Positions 5,925 through 12,699 of a DNA stretch of 12,699 nt are shown in pieces (position 1 is the first letter of the stretch; each line of letters starts with the position of its first letter). The stretch covers positions 1 through 12,699 of the forward strand of contig DATBIO010000168.1 in assembly GCA_036556965.1 (NCBI GenBank), in the 5' to 3' direction. The notes under the pieces were generated by a model. That model was not told the DNA's origin and searched no databases. It saw only the letters and a list, made by a program, of their open reading frames with translations. This stretch comes from DATBIO01 sp036556965 (GTDB lineage: Bacteria > Acidobacteriota > Vicinamibacteria > Fen-336). The translations under genes were made by a program, and so were the position numbers.

Positions 5925-7879
5925 CCGCGCCGCAACTCGCGGAGCAAGGCCTCCGCGCGCGCGCGCTCGGGGCCCCGGGCCAGGGGCAGGTAGCGCTCGA
6001 GGGCCTCGGCGGCGCCCCGCGCGTCGCCCTGGCGGCGGAGGCCCAGCGCCAGGTTGAACCACGCGTCGCCCAGGCCGGGGTCGCGCTCGACGGACTTCTG
6101 CCACGCCAGGACCGCGCCCGCCACGTCGCCCGCTCGCGCCCGCACCACCCCGAGCGCGTTCCAGGCCTCCGCCGAGGACGGGTCGCCGGCGACCGCGCGC
6201 TCGAGCCAGGGGCGCGCCTCCGCCGCGCGGCCCGCGGTCAGGAGCAGGATGCCCATGTCGCGGTGCGCGGTGGGGTTCTCCGGCTCCTGGCGCAGCGCCG
6301 TCTCGAAGCGCTGGCGGGCGAGCCCCAGGCGGCCCATGGCGGTGAAGGCCTCGCCGGCCACGAGGTGCGTGGAGGCCTCCTCGGACGCGGCGTAGGGCGC
6401 CAGCACCTCCGCCGCCACCTGCGGCCGGCCCGCCTTGAGGAGGTTGGTGGCCACGATCCGGGCCAGGTACTCGCGGCGCAGCCCCAGCGACGCCAGCAGC
6501 TCCTTCACCCGCAGCTCCGGCTCCAGCGAGTCCGTCTTGCCGACCTTCTCCATGGCCGCCCACAGGGCGACCGCGTCCGCCACGTGGTCCTTGGCGTCGG
6601 GTAGCGCGCCGGTCAAGCCCTCGTCGGCTCCCCCGGGCCCTCCCAGGTAACCCAGGGCGGCCAGCCGCTCCTCCTCCTCGCGCGACACCGCGCGCGTCGC
6701 CGCCTTACCGACGCCGGCGGCGGCGATGGCGGCCTGGGCGGCGGGAGGGACGGACCGCCCCGGCAGCAGGTTCGTCTTCTCCGCCGGGTCGCGCCGGAGG
6801 TCGTACAGCTCCGGCTTCGGCGCCTGCACGAAGTGCCCGTCGTCCAGGATGACCGAGCGCAGCTCGCTCCAGCCGTACTGCTCGCGCGGGAACCACGTCT
6901 CGGCATAGAGGGGACGCCCGGCGGCGGGGGCGCCGCCGGCCAGGAGCGCGCGCCCGGGAAGGCCCGCGGCGTCCAGCCCGAGCAGGGTGAGCACGGTGGG
7001 GACGACGTCGAACAGGCCGACGGGCTCGGCGCGGCGCTCGCCACGGCGCGCGCCCCCGGGCAGCTTGGCCAGCAGCGGCACCTGCAGCGCCTCGCGGTAC
7101 AGGAAGATCCCGTGCTCCTGCTCGACATGGTCGCCCAGGCCCTCGCCGTGGTCGCTCAGGAACACCACGAGGGCGCGGTCGTAGAAGCCGCGTTCCTTCA
7201 GGTAGGCGACGAACTCGCCCACCAGCTGGTCGGCGTAGGCCACCTCGCCGTCGTAGGGCCGCCCGGCGAAGCGGGCGGCGAACGGCTCGGGCGGCGCGTA
7301 GGGGCTGTGGGGCTCGAACAGGTGCAGGAAGACGAAGAAGGGCTCCGCCGCGCCCACCCCGTCGAGCCACCGGCGGGCCTGGCGCACGGACGCGTCGCCC
7401 CGGCTCTGCGCGAAGACGCGCGGGCGGTCCGGGCGCGGCCCCGGGTCGTCGTAGTGGTCGAATCCCTGGGCGATGCCGGTGGTGTGCGCGAGCACCAGCG
7501 ACGAGACCACGCCTCCCGTCCGGTAGCCGGCGGCCTTCAGCCGCTCGGCCAGGGTCAGGTGCTTCTCCTCGAGCACGTAGCCCTTGTTGTTGCGCACGCC
7601 GTGCTGGGGCGGCAGCAGGCCGGTGAACAGCGTGCTGTGCGAGGGCAACGTCACCGGGTAATGGCTGTAGGCGCGCTCGAAGAGCACGGAGTCCGCGGCC
7701 AGGGCGTCGAGGGCGGGGGTCGCCCCCACGCGGTAGCCGTAGGCGGGCAGGCGGTCGGAGCGCAGGGTGTCCACGCTGATGAGGACGACGGGCGCCCGCG
7801 CGAACACTCCCGTGTCCGCGGGCTGGCGCGCGCAAGCGCCGACACACGCGGCCATGAGCAGGACGACCCGGGGACTCAT
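5921..7879 (-). CDS. Sulfatase-fold hydrolase with TPR repeats, probable lipoprotein
   Basis: 652-residue homologue of the protein encoded at 3043-5331, on the opposite strand. The ATG at 7879 gives a lipoprotein-type signal (MSPRVVLLMAACVGAC) with Cys16 as the likely lipidated residue. A GTG at 7936 would add 19 residues that spoil this signal. Catalytic domain about 30-375: Asp37 in SVDTLRSDRLPAYGYR, Thr77 in TLPSHSTLFTG at the formylglycine position, YDGEVAYAD near 209-217, Asp243-His244 with His251 and His256 in SDHGEGLGDHVEQEH, and PKPELYDLRRDPAEKTNL. RLAALGYLGG (405-414) marks the linker, followed by at least four TPR units (about 505-638). It stops soon after the TPRs and lacks the parvulin-like tail of its neighbour. 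The receptor gene upstream is separated from it by a strong terminator, so it probably has its own promoter. The Thr nucleophile argues for phospho-ester chemistry; substrate unknown. Confidence 0.92.
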   Translation of the reverse strand: MSPRVVLLMAACVGACARQPADTGVFARAPVVLISVDTLRSDRLPAYGYRVGATPALDALAADSVLFERAYSHYPVTLPSHSTLFTGLLPPQHGVRNNKGYVLEEKHLTLAERLKAAGYRTGGVVSSLVLAHTTGIAQGFDHYDDPGPRPDRPRVFAQSRGDASVRQARRWLDGVGAAEPFFVFLHLFEPHSPYAPPEPFAARFAGRPYDGEVAYADQLVGEFVAYLKERGFYDRALVVFLSDHGEGLGDHVEQEHGIFLYREALQVPLLAKLPGGARRGERRAEPVGLFDVVPTVLTLLGLDAAGLPGRALLAGGAPAAGRPLYAETWFPREQYGWSELRSVILDDGHFVQAPKPELYDLRRDPAEKTNLLPGRSVPPAAQAAIAAAGVGKAATRAVSREEEERLAALGYLGGPGGADEGLTGALPDAKDHVADAVALWAAMEKVGKTDSLEPELRVKELLASLGLRREYLARIVATNLLKAGRPQVAAEVLAPYAASEEASTHLVAGEAFTAMGRLGLARQRFETALRQEPENPTAHRDMGILLLTAGRAAEARPWLERAVAGDPSSAEAWNALGVVRARAGDVAGAVLAWQKSVERDPGLGDAWFNLALGLRRQGDARGAAEALERYLPLARGPERARAEALLRELRRG

Positions 7880-7886
7880 CGTGCCG

Positions 7887-7892
7887 AGTCTA
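7887..7892 (-). promoter_or_regulatory. Possible -10 element of a leaderless promoter
   Basis: TAGACT on the minus strand is followed by seven bases and then the ATG at 7879, so transcription could begin at or next to the start codon. No Shine-Dalgarno is visible before this ATG, which agrees with leaderless translation. No convincing -35 was found. This is inference from spacing only. Confidence 0.25.
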
Positions 7893-7939
7893 GGCGAGGG
7901 AGTGGCGTTTTCGCAGCGGAGGCTCTCCTCTGCCACCGA

Positions 7940-7958
7940 GGGCGGATTGATTCCGCCC
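7940..7958. promoter_or_regulatory. Inverted repeat upstream of the second sulfatase-fold gene
   Basis: Perfect 7-bp arms (GGGCGGA and TCCGCCC) flank a 5-base centre, TTGAT, about 60 bases upstream of the ATG at 7879. The position suits a regulator site. It differs in sequence from the palindrome at 2990-3009, so a shared regulator is not supported. It lacks a T-run and is not a convincing terminator. Confidence 0.35.
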
Positions 7959-7993
7959 GAGGCGCTCGAGTGATGCGAGGCGAGAACGCCCGT

Positions 7994-8035
7994 GGAAGGA
8001 AGAAGAAACGGCCCCGGGGTCGCCCCCGGGGCCGT
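7994..8035 (-). terminator. Intrinsic terminator after receptor 2
   Basis: A perfect 12-bp GC-rich stem (arms ACGGCCCCGGGG and CCCCGGGGCCGT, 8008-8035) closes on a 4-base loop. On the minus strand it is followed by the pyrimidine tract TTCTTCTTCCTTCC (8007-7994). It begins 24 bases after the stop codon of the receptor gene at 8060. The tract is broken by C, but the stem is very strong. It should separate the receptor transcript from the sulfatase-fold gene downstream. Confidence 0.8.
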
Positions 8036-8059
8036 GGGATACGGCTCGTCCGCGCGGGC

Positions 8060-10951
8060 CTAGAAGTTGAACCGGATGCCGAAGCGCGCGATGCGCGGGC
8101 TCAGGATCTCGTCGAGGCGGTTGAAGGCGCCGGACGAGGCCTGGCGGTTGCGGTTCAGCTCGGTGCTGGAGTTGAACACGTTGAAGAGGTCCGCGGACAG
8201 CGTGATGCTGCGGTCGCCGAAGGAGAAGTTCTTGGCGAGGCGCAGGTCCAGGTTCCACAGGTCGGGATAGCGGAGGCTGTCGATCTCGTTGCCCGTGGTC
8301 ATGGTGCGCTGGTTGCCGTCCAGCCCGGCGCTGGTGACGATGACGATGGGGCGCGCGAAGCCCTGGCGGCCGAACAGCGCCGCGCCCAGCTCGAAGCCGC
8401 CCGGCCCCTGCCAGAGCGCGTTGGCCACGAACTGCCACTTCGCGTTGAAGAAGATGTCGCCCTTGCCCGAGCCCGCCGCCCGGTTGGCGAAGGCGGCCCC
8501 GTCGTCCTGCGGCCCGGAGATCCCGTTCCGGAGGACGGTGTCGGTGCGCGTCGGGTTCTGCACGGCGCCTGGACCGTCGTAGTACTCCTTGTGGTCCATC
8601 CAGGAGAAGGCCGCGCGCGCCATCCAGTTGTTGGAGAGCCGCTTCATGAGCGACAGCTCGAGCCCGTTGTAGCCCTGATGGTAGTCGGGACGGTTCATGA
8701 GGATGCGGCCGCCGCCGGATGCCGCGACCAGGTCGGGGTCCGGGGAGAAGGTCTGGGCGCTGAAGCCGTTGCGCGAGACCACGGCGTTGGGGGAGTAGTC
8801 GGAGCTGTCGAGGCCGATGCGGGGGGCCCAGTCGCGCTGGTCGCTGCTGCGCCGCCAGGTGTAGGCCACGCTCATGGCCAGGTCGGCCATCAGCTCGTGG
8901 TCCACGCCCACGATGAACTCGTGGTCCTTGGGCGCGCTGTAGTCGGGGTCGATGGTGTTGGGCGAGAAGGTCGCGGCGGGGTTCGACGGGTCCACGCCGC
9001 CGTAGTACTGGATGCCCAGGTCGCGCCGCACCTCGCCGGGCTGCGGGAGCTGGTCGCCGTTGGTGTCGTCCCAGATGTAGGCGAGGTAGCTGCCGGCCAG
9101 CGGGTTGTCCGTGGTGACGGCCAGGGTGTTGAGCTTGCCCGCGTAGAGCGCGTAGGACGCGCGCAGCGCGGTCTTGCGCGTGTCACCCAGCGCGTAGTTG
9201 AAGCCGACGCGCGGCGAGATGTCGTTCCACTCGATGCCCACGCCGCCGCCCGGGAAGTCGATGGCGGGGAGCAGCTCGGGGAAGGTGCCCTGGGCCGGCA
9301 CGAGGGCGGCCGCGTTCTCGGCCTGCTGGAGGTCCCAGCGGACCCCGGCGTTGACGGTGAGGTTGCCCTTGGTGAAGGTGTCGCCGAGGTACACGTTGTA
9401 GAAGTCGGACTCGAGCTTCAGGAAGCCCTGGCGGGCGACATGTATGTAGCGCGCGCCCGGGCCGAAGTCGTAGCCGAGCAGGCCGGAGGTGCCGCCGTAG
9501 ATGGTGGAGCTGAGCACGGCCGCCTTCTTGTAGCCGAAGCCGAACTTCAGCTCGTGGTTGCCGCCCATGCCGCTGGCGAAGTAGTTGCCGTCGATGTTGA
9601 TGACGTTCTTGAGGGGGCGGGTGTTGTAGAGGTTGAACCAGCCGTTGCCGCGGCCCACGCCGTCCTCGAAGTCGAGGGTGCCCGTGCTGTCGAGGCCGCC
9701 GCGCGGGGCGAGGGTGAAGCCCGTGTTGTAGTTCGAGTACTTGGCGTTCATGAAGAAGTTCGGGCTGAACACGTGGTTGATCTCGATCTTGCTCAGGCCG
9801 TTGGGACGCCAGTCGTCGTCGTAGGCGTTGTCCTGGTTCCAGAGCGCGGTGTCCTCCCACTGCAGGCCCAGGCCCGGCGAGCGGCCGAACTTCTGCTTGG
9901 CGCCGTTGAAGTAGAAGGCGGAGACCATGGTGTTCTGCGCGGCCTGCCAGTTCAGCTTGACGTTGTAGGACTTCAGGATCGTCTTGTCCGCGGTCTGCGC
10001 GGTGGTGACGAGGCGGATGTCCTGCTTCCCGTAGGAGCCGTAGAGCCAGAGCTTGTCCTTGATGATGGGCCCGCCGAGGTCGCCGCCCCAGTCGCTGATC
10101 TGCTGGATGTGGTCGGCCTTGTCCGAGCCGCCCAGGCGCGGGTCGTTCTCCAGCTCGGTGCCCTGGATGTTCGACCACTGCAGGTCGTCGTGGGCCAGGT
10201 AGCCGTGGGCGGAGAAGCGCCAGCGGTTGGTGCCGCGCTTGGTCACGAAGTTGAGCCCGACGCCGCCCGTCTGGGCGCGCAGGTCGTTGCCGCCCGTGCT
10301 GACGGCGATCTCGTCGAAGGAGTCGTAGTCGAAGTAGGTCGGCGACGCGCCCGCCGCGGACATGTCGTCGATGGACACGCCGTCCAGGTTCCACATGGTG
10401 TCGGCGGTGTCGGCGCCCTTGGCCGTGAAGCCGGCCTGCTGGCCGGACTCGTTGCCCGCGATGTTGACGCGGTCCACGGTGACGCCGGGGATGGTGCGGA
10501 GGATGGCCCACGGGTCGCGGGAGTTGGGCACCTTCTCCAGCTCGGCGCGGGTGAGGGTGGTGGAGGTCCCGACCTTCTTGGCGTCCACGATCGGCGCCTC
10601 GGCGGTGACGGTGACCGACTCCTCGACGGAGGCGACCTTCAGGTTGAAGGTCAGGTCGGCGTTCTGGCCGGTGACGACGGTGATCTCGCGGTTGACGGTC
10701 GTGAAGCCGGCGAGGGAGACGGTGACCTTGTAGGAGCCGGCCGGGACGTTCAGGAAGCGGAAGTCACCCTGGGAGCCGGTGGTGGTGGAACGGGCGCCCA
10801 AGCCGCCGGAGAGGGCAACGTTGGCCCCCGCAAGCACGGCGCCGGATTCGTCCGCCACGGACCCGTAGATGTTGCCGCCTCCGATCTGGGCGTAGACGCC
10901 CGGCGCCAGGCCCAGGACGAGGGCAAGCGCAAGACCGAAGAGACGCTTCAT
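8060..10951 (-). CDS. Oar-like TonB-dependent receptor 2
   Basis: Complete 963-residue outer-membrane receptor. The signal peptide is residues 1-21 (MKRLFGLALALVLGLAPGVYA, given here only as the first 21 positions; cleavage before Gln22). Residues about 25-105 are a CarboxypepD_reg-like domain (IYGSVADESGAVLAGANV, then FRFLNVPAGSYKVTVSLAGF). VTVTAEAPIVDAKK leads into the plug, about 115-260 (PNSRDPWAILRTIPGVTVDR, DTMWNLDGVSIDD, GVGLNFVTKRGTNRW). The rest is a large barrel ending in aromatic ARFGIRFNF, the usual C-terminal signal for barrel assembly. An EF-hand-like loop, DTNGDQLPQPGE, lies at 629-640. AAGGAGG five bases upstream supports the ATG at 10951. It differs clearly from receptor 1 in plug and barrel, so it probably has another ligand. 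The ligand is unknown; Oar relatives have been linked to both import and protein export. Confidence 0.95.
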   Translation of the reverse strand: MKRLFGLALALVLGLAPGVYAQIGGGNIYGSVADESGAVLAGANVALSGGLGARSTTTGSQGDFRFLNVPAGSYKVTVSLAGFTTVNREITVVTGQNADLTFNLKVASVEESVTVTAEAPIVDAKKVGTSTTLTRAELEKVPNSRDPWAILRTIPGVTVDRVNIAGNESGQQAGFTAKGADTADTMWNLDGVSIDDMSAAGASPTYFDYDSFDEIAVSTGGNDLRAQTGGVGLNFVTKRGTNRWRFSAHGYLAHDDLQWSNIQGTELENDPRLGGSDKADHIQQISDWGGDLGGPIIKDKLWLYGSYGKQDIRLVTTAQTADKTILKSYNVKLNWQAAQNTMVSAFYFNGAKQKFGRSPGLGLQWEDTALWNQDNAYDDDWRPNGLSKIEINHVFSPNFFMNAKYSNYNTGFTLAPRGGLDSTGTLDFEDGVGRGNGWFNLYNTRPLKNVINIDGNYFASGMGGNHELKFGFGYKKAAVLSSTIYGGTSGLLGYDFGPGARYIHVARQGFLKLESDFYNVYLGDTFTKGNLTVNAGVRWDLQQAENAAALVPAQGTFPELLPAIDFPGGGVGIEWNDISPRVGFNYALGDTRKTALRASYALYAGKLNTLAVTTDNPLAGSYLAYIWDDTNGDQLPQPGEVRRDLGIQYYGGVDPSNPAATFSPNTIDPDYSAPKDHEFIVGVDHELMADLAMSVAYTWRRSSDQRDWAPRIGLDSSDYSPNAVVSRNGFSAQTFSPDPDLVAASGGGRILMNRPDYHQGYNGLELSLMKRLSNNWMARAAFSWMDHKEYYDGPGAVQNPTRTDTVLRNGISGPQDDGAAFANRAAGSGKGDIFFNAKWQFVANALWQGPGGFELGAALFGRQGFARPIVIVTSAGLDGNQRTMTTGNEIDSLRYPDLWNLDLRLAKNFSFGDRSITLSADLFNVFNSSTELNRNRQASSGAFNRLDEILSPRIARFGIRFNF

Positions 10952-10956
10952 TCACT

Positions 10957-10963
10957 CCTCCTT
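10957..10963 (-). promoter_or_regulatory. Strong ribosome binding site of receptor 2
   Basis: AAGGAGG on the minus strand lies five bases before the ATG at 10951, close to ideal. It overlaps a 10-bp palindrome (TCCTTAAGGA, 10959-10968), so part of it could pair with the bases just upstream in the leader. Confidence 0.85.
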
Positions 10964-11063
10964 AAGGAAGTGCGGTAGGTACCCGCCCGACTGCAAGGGG
11001 CGGACCGCTCGATGAAGCGCCTTTATCTATTGAGACTAAAAGACTTGTGGCGGCAGCACAGGC

Positions 11064-11117
11064 GTACGGTCACCAATAATTTGGATACTGGCAGTTCGCC
11101 GTACAGTAATTTGGATA
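11064..11117. repeat. Direct repeats with 30-bp period in the control region before receptor 2
   Basis: TAATTTGGATA occurs exactly twice, at 11077-11087 and 11107-11117, a period of 30 bp or close to three helical turns. Around them are the inverted arms GTACGG (11064-11069) and CCGTAC (11099-11104). The stretch is unusually rich in A and T for this DNA. It lies between the stop of the VWFA-related gene and the receptor 2 gene, more than 110 bases upstream of the latter. It could be a tandem regulator site. No convincing -35/-10 pair was found here; an A/T-rich patch at 11021-11045 may hold the promoter. A weak 6-bp hairpin (10983-11003) lies in the leader. Confidence 0.4.
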
Positions 11118-11130
11118 GGAGCCATCTCCC

Positions 11131-12699
11131 TCAGTTCGGGGAGGCGACGGTAACGGCCTGGAAGGCCTCGCTCACCCGGCCCGAAGCGGGGTCCCTCAGG
11201 CGCACGCGCAGGGTGTAGTCGCCGGGAGTGACCGCCTCGGGCGAGAAGCTCAGCACGAACCACCGGAAGCCGTTCTCGGCCACGCTGCGCTCCACCCGGA
11301 CCGCGTGCAGGCGCGCCACCGCGCCCTCCTTGTCCACGAGCTGCGGCGTGATCTCGAACGAGGCGCCGGGGTCGTAGCGCACGCCGCCGTCGAAGGCGAG
11401 CAGGCAGACGCGCTCCGCGCGCGCCCGTTCCAGCCGCGGGTGGGGCCGCGGGGCGAAGGGCTGGTCGGCCACGCGGAAGGGGGACTCCGCGGCGGCGCTG
11501 CGCGTGGAGCGCACGGGCAGCACCAGCCAGTCGTCCGCCTCGCCCATCACCAGGGGCGGGAAGAGGGTGACGCCGGTGGAGGCGAAGGAGGGCACCGTGA
11601 CCTGCAGCCAGTAGGTGCCGGAGCGCCCCGAGTCCTTGTCGCGGACGAGGAAGCGCAGGTCGTGGGGTCCCGCCTCCAGGGTGAAGGTGGCGTGCAGCTG
11701 CAGCCCGCGCTCGCGCACGAGCGGCCCGACCTTGGCCAGGTCGAGGTTGGCGGCCAGGCTCACCGTGTCCTGGACCTCGCCCTGCGGGTTGAGGGCGTAG
11801 CCGTAGAGCTCGAGGTTGAGGGGCCCGCCCTTGTGGCCGCTGAGCAGGGACTGCGGCTCCAGCTCCAGCACCACCGGCAGGTGGAGGTCGCCCGTGGAGC
11901 CGCGGTAGGGCACGGCCAGGCCGGTGACCACGATCTCCCCGCGGTCCATGCCCTTCACGATGACCTCGGCCGCCTCGAACTCGCGGGCCAGCGGCGTGAG
12001 CTCCTTGTACGGCCGGCGCTCGTAGTAGCCGGAGCGGTGCGCGACCTGCGTGCCCTTGCGCTTCAGCCGCACCTTGAGGCGGTGGAAGGTCCCCGGCCCC
12101 TTGATCGCCGCCGGCTCGAAGGCGAGCAGGTAGTAGTGCCGGCTCATCTCGTTCACCTCGCTCAGCGCCTGCTTCAGGTCGTTGGTGTTGGTGAAGAGGT
12201 GGCCGCCCGTCTTCGACGCGATCTGGGCCAGCGACTCCAGCCCGCTCTTGAAGGTCTCCTGCGGTCCCACCGGGCGCACCGACGTGGGGTCGGCGCTCTG
12301 CCGGGCGTCGCCGCCCGCGGAGAGGCCGCCCAGGTCCACCGCGTGCACCACGGCGTCGGAGCGCGAGAACGACCTGAGCTGCTTGTCCATCAGGCCGCGC
12401 AGGGCGGAGTCGCCGAAGTGGGAGTTCGTGGGGACCTCCCAGATGCGGCCCTGGATCACGGCCTCGGAGTCCTGCGCCTGCTCCGTGCTCTGGTTCCCCG
12501 TGAGCAGGAGCTCGTCGAAGCCGTGCGAGAAGAGCACGATCTGCTTGCGTCCCTCCAGGGTGTCGATGGCCTGGGCCAGGGTGCCCAGCCCCTCGATGAA
12601 GCCGTTCACGCGGTGCACGTAGTCCTTCTTCTGCGCCTCCTCGTAGAGCTTCATCATCTGGCGCACGCTCTCCGCGTCCCGGCCCTGGCGCTCGACGTC
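11131..12699 (-). CDS. VWFA-related acidobacterial-type protein (N-terminus outside window)
   Basis: The C-terminal 522 residues of a larger protein; the frame is open to the right edge, and the start and any signal peptide lie beyond it. The first half carries the later part of a von Willebrand A-like domain: GRKQIVLFSHGFDELLL as a core strand, SDAVVHAVDLGGLSAGG as the next, then ESLAQIASKTGGHLFTNTND and MSRHYYLLAFEPAAIKGPGTFHRLKVRLKRKG ending in SGYYERRPY (split here into recognisable blocks). This order is characteristic of the VWFA-related acidobacterial domain family (TIGR03436). The metal-site DxSxS, if present, would be in the missing part. The second half is beta-rich and Ig-like (LHATFTLEAGPHDLRFLVRD, YTLRVRLRDPASGRVSEAF). 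It is probably exported and may mediate protein contacts. No Shine-Dalgarno or start is visible. Confidence 0.9.
   Translation of the reverse strand, partial: DVERQGRDAESVRQMMKLYEEAQKKDYVHRVNGFIEGLGTLAQAIDTLEGRKQIVLFSHGFDELLLTGNQSTEQAQDSEAVIQGRIWEVPTNSHFGDSALRGLMDKQLRSFSRSDAVVHAVDLGGLSAGGDARQSADPTSVRPVGPQETFKSGLESLAQIASKTGGHLFTNTNDLKQALSEVNEMSRHYYLLAFEPAAIKGPGTFHRLKVRLKRKGTQVAHRSGYYERRPYKELTPLAREFEAAEVIVKGMDRGEIVVTGLAVPYRGSTGDLHLPVVLELEPQSLLSGHKGGPLNLELYGYALNPQGEVQDTVSLAANLDLAKVGPLVRERGLQLHATFTLEAGPHDLRFLVRDKDSGRSGTYWLQVTVPSFASTGVTLFPPLVMGEADDWLVLPVRSTRSAAAESPFRVADQPFAPRPHPRLERARAERVCLLAFDGGVRYDPGASFEITPQLVDKEGAVARLHAVRVERSVAENGFRWFVLSFSPEAVTPGDYTLRVRLRDPASGRVSEAFQAVTVASPN

Noticed and set aside
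5328..6563. A longer, 411-codon version of the Uma2 gene
   Set aside because: The extra N-terminal 226 residues are the out-of-frame reading of the neighbouring TPR region. Family length and the start of homology fit the ATG at 5885.
7880..7936. GTG at 7936 as the start of the second sulfatase-fold gene
   Set aside because: It would put 19 residues with acidic and Cys content before the hydrophobic segment and destroy the lipoprotein signal given by the ATG at 7879.
6833..10978. A 1381-codon open frame on the plus strand
   Set aside because: It lies antisense to the second sulfatase-fold gene and receptor 2, whose proteins match known families along their full length. Its translation is a Val/Gly/Ala/Arg/Glu-rich string without domains. 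Long antisense frames arise from strong third-position GC bias.
10983..11003. Hairpin (CCGCCC/GGGCGG) as a terminator or riboswitch
   Set aside because: Only a 6-bp stem with a 9-base loop, no T-run, and no further conserved secondary structure could be recognised.
11012..11218. Small plus-strand frame beginning MKRLYLL
   Set aside because: It runs from the intergenic region antisense into the VWFA-related gene, lacks domain features, and has only a poorly spaced purine run upstream. The MKRL likeness to receptor 2 is too short to mean anything.
1..12699. CRISPR arrays, tRNA genes, insertion sequences or phage attachment sites
   Set aside because: No regularly spaced repeats, no tRNA-like cloverleaf, no transposase or integrase motifs, and no flanking terminal repeats were seen on either strand.

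Overview
This window looks like high-GC chromosomal DNA from a Gram-negative bacterium, most likely an Acidobacteriota. The protein families point there. There are two long Oar-like TonB-dependent receptors with an N-terminal carboxypeptidase-regulatory-like domain, two sulfatase-fold proteins fused to TPR repeats, and a protein of the VWFA-related acidobacterial family. This combination is typical of that phylum, but the class cannot be fixed from sequence reading alone. No tRNA, rRNA, CRISPR array, transposase, integrase or plasmid function was seen.

Layout, left to right. 1-2877 (minus) is an Oar-like TonB-dependent receptor whose C-terminus runs off the left edge. 2878-3042 is a divergent control region with a 20-bp palindrome and a GC-rich leader. 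3043-5331 (plus) is a secreted sulfatase-fold/TPR protein that ends in a parvulin-like domain. Its stop shares a CTAG tetranucleotide with the stop of the next gene, a Uma2-family nuclease-fold protein (5328-5885, minus). 5921-7879 (minus) is a second sulfatase-fold/TPR protein, probably a lipoprotein. 7880-8059 holds its upstream region, with an inverted repeat, and a strong intrinsic terminator for the gene to the right. 8060-10951 (minus) is a second, complete Oar-like receptor with a strong Shine-Dalgarno. 10952-11130 is a comparatively AT-rich intergenic stretch with an 11-bp direct repeat spaced by exactly 30 bp. 11131-12699 (minus) is the C-terminal part of the VWFA-related protein.

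Apart from the Uma2 protein, every product is predicted to be exported to the envelope. Two receptor / sulfatase-fold pairs lie side by side: receptor 1 is divergent from enzyme 1, and receptor 2 is upstream of enzyme 2 on the same strand. Both enzymes have Thr, not Cys or Ser, at the position that becomes formylglycine in true sulfatases. They are therefore better described as alkaline-phosphatase-superfamily phospho-transfer or hydrolysis enzymes than as sulfatases. A reasonable but unproven reading is a surface system in which each receptor imports or exports a ligand that is processed by its neighbouring TPR-scaffolded hydrolase.

The most distinctive single feature is the degenerate parvulin-type domain at the C-terminus of the first sulfatase-fold protein. 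No complete unknown system can be proven from this window.
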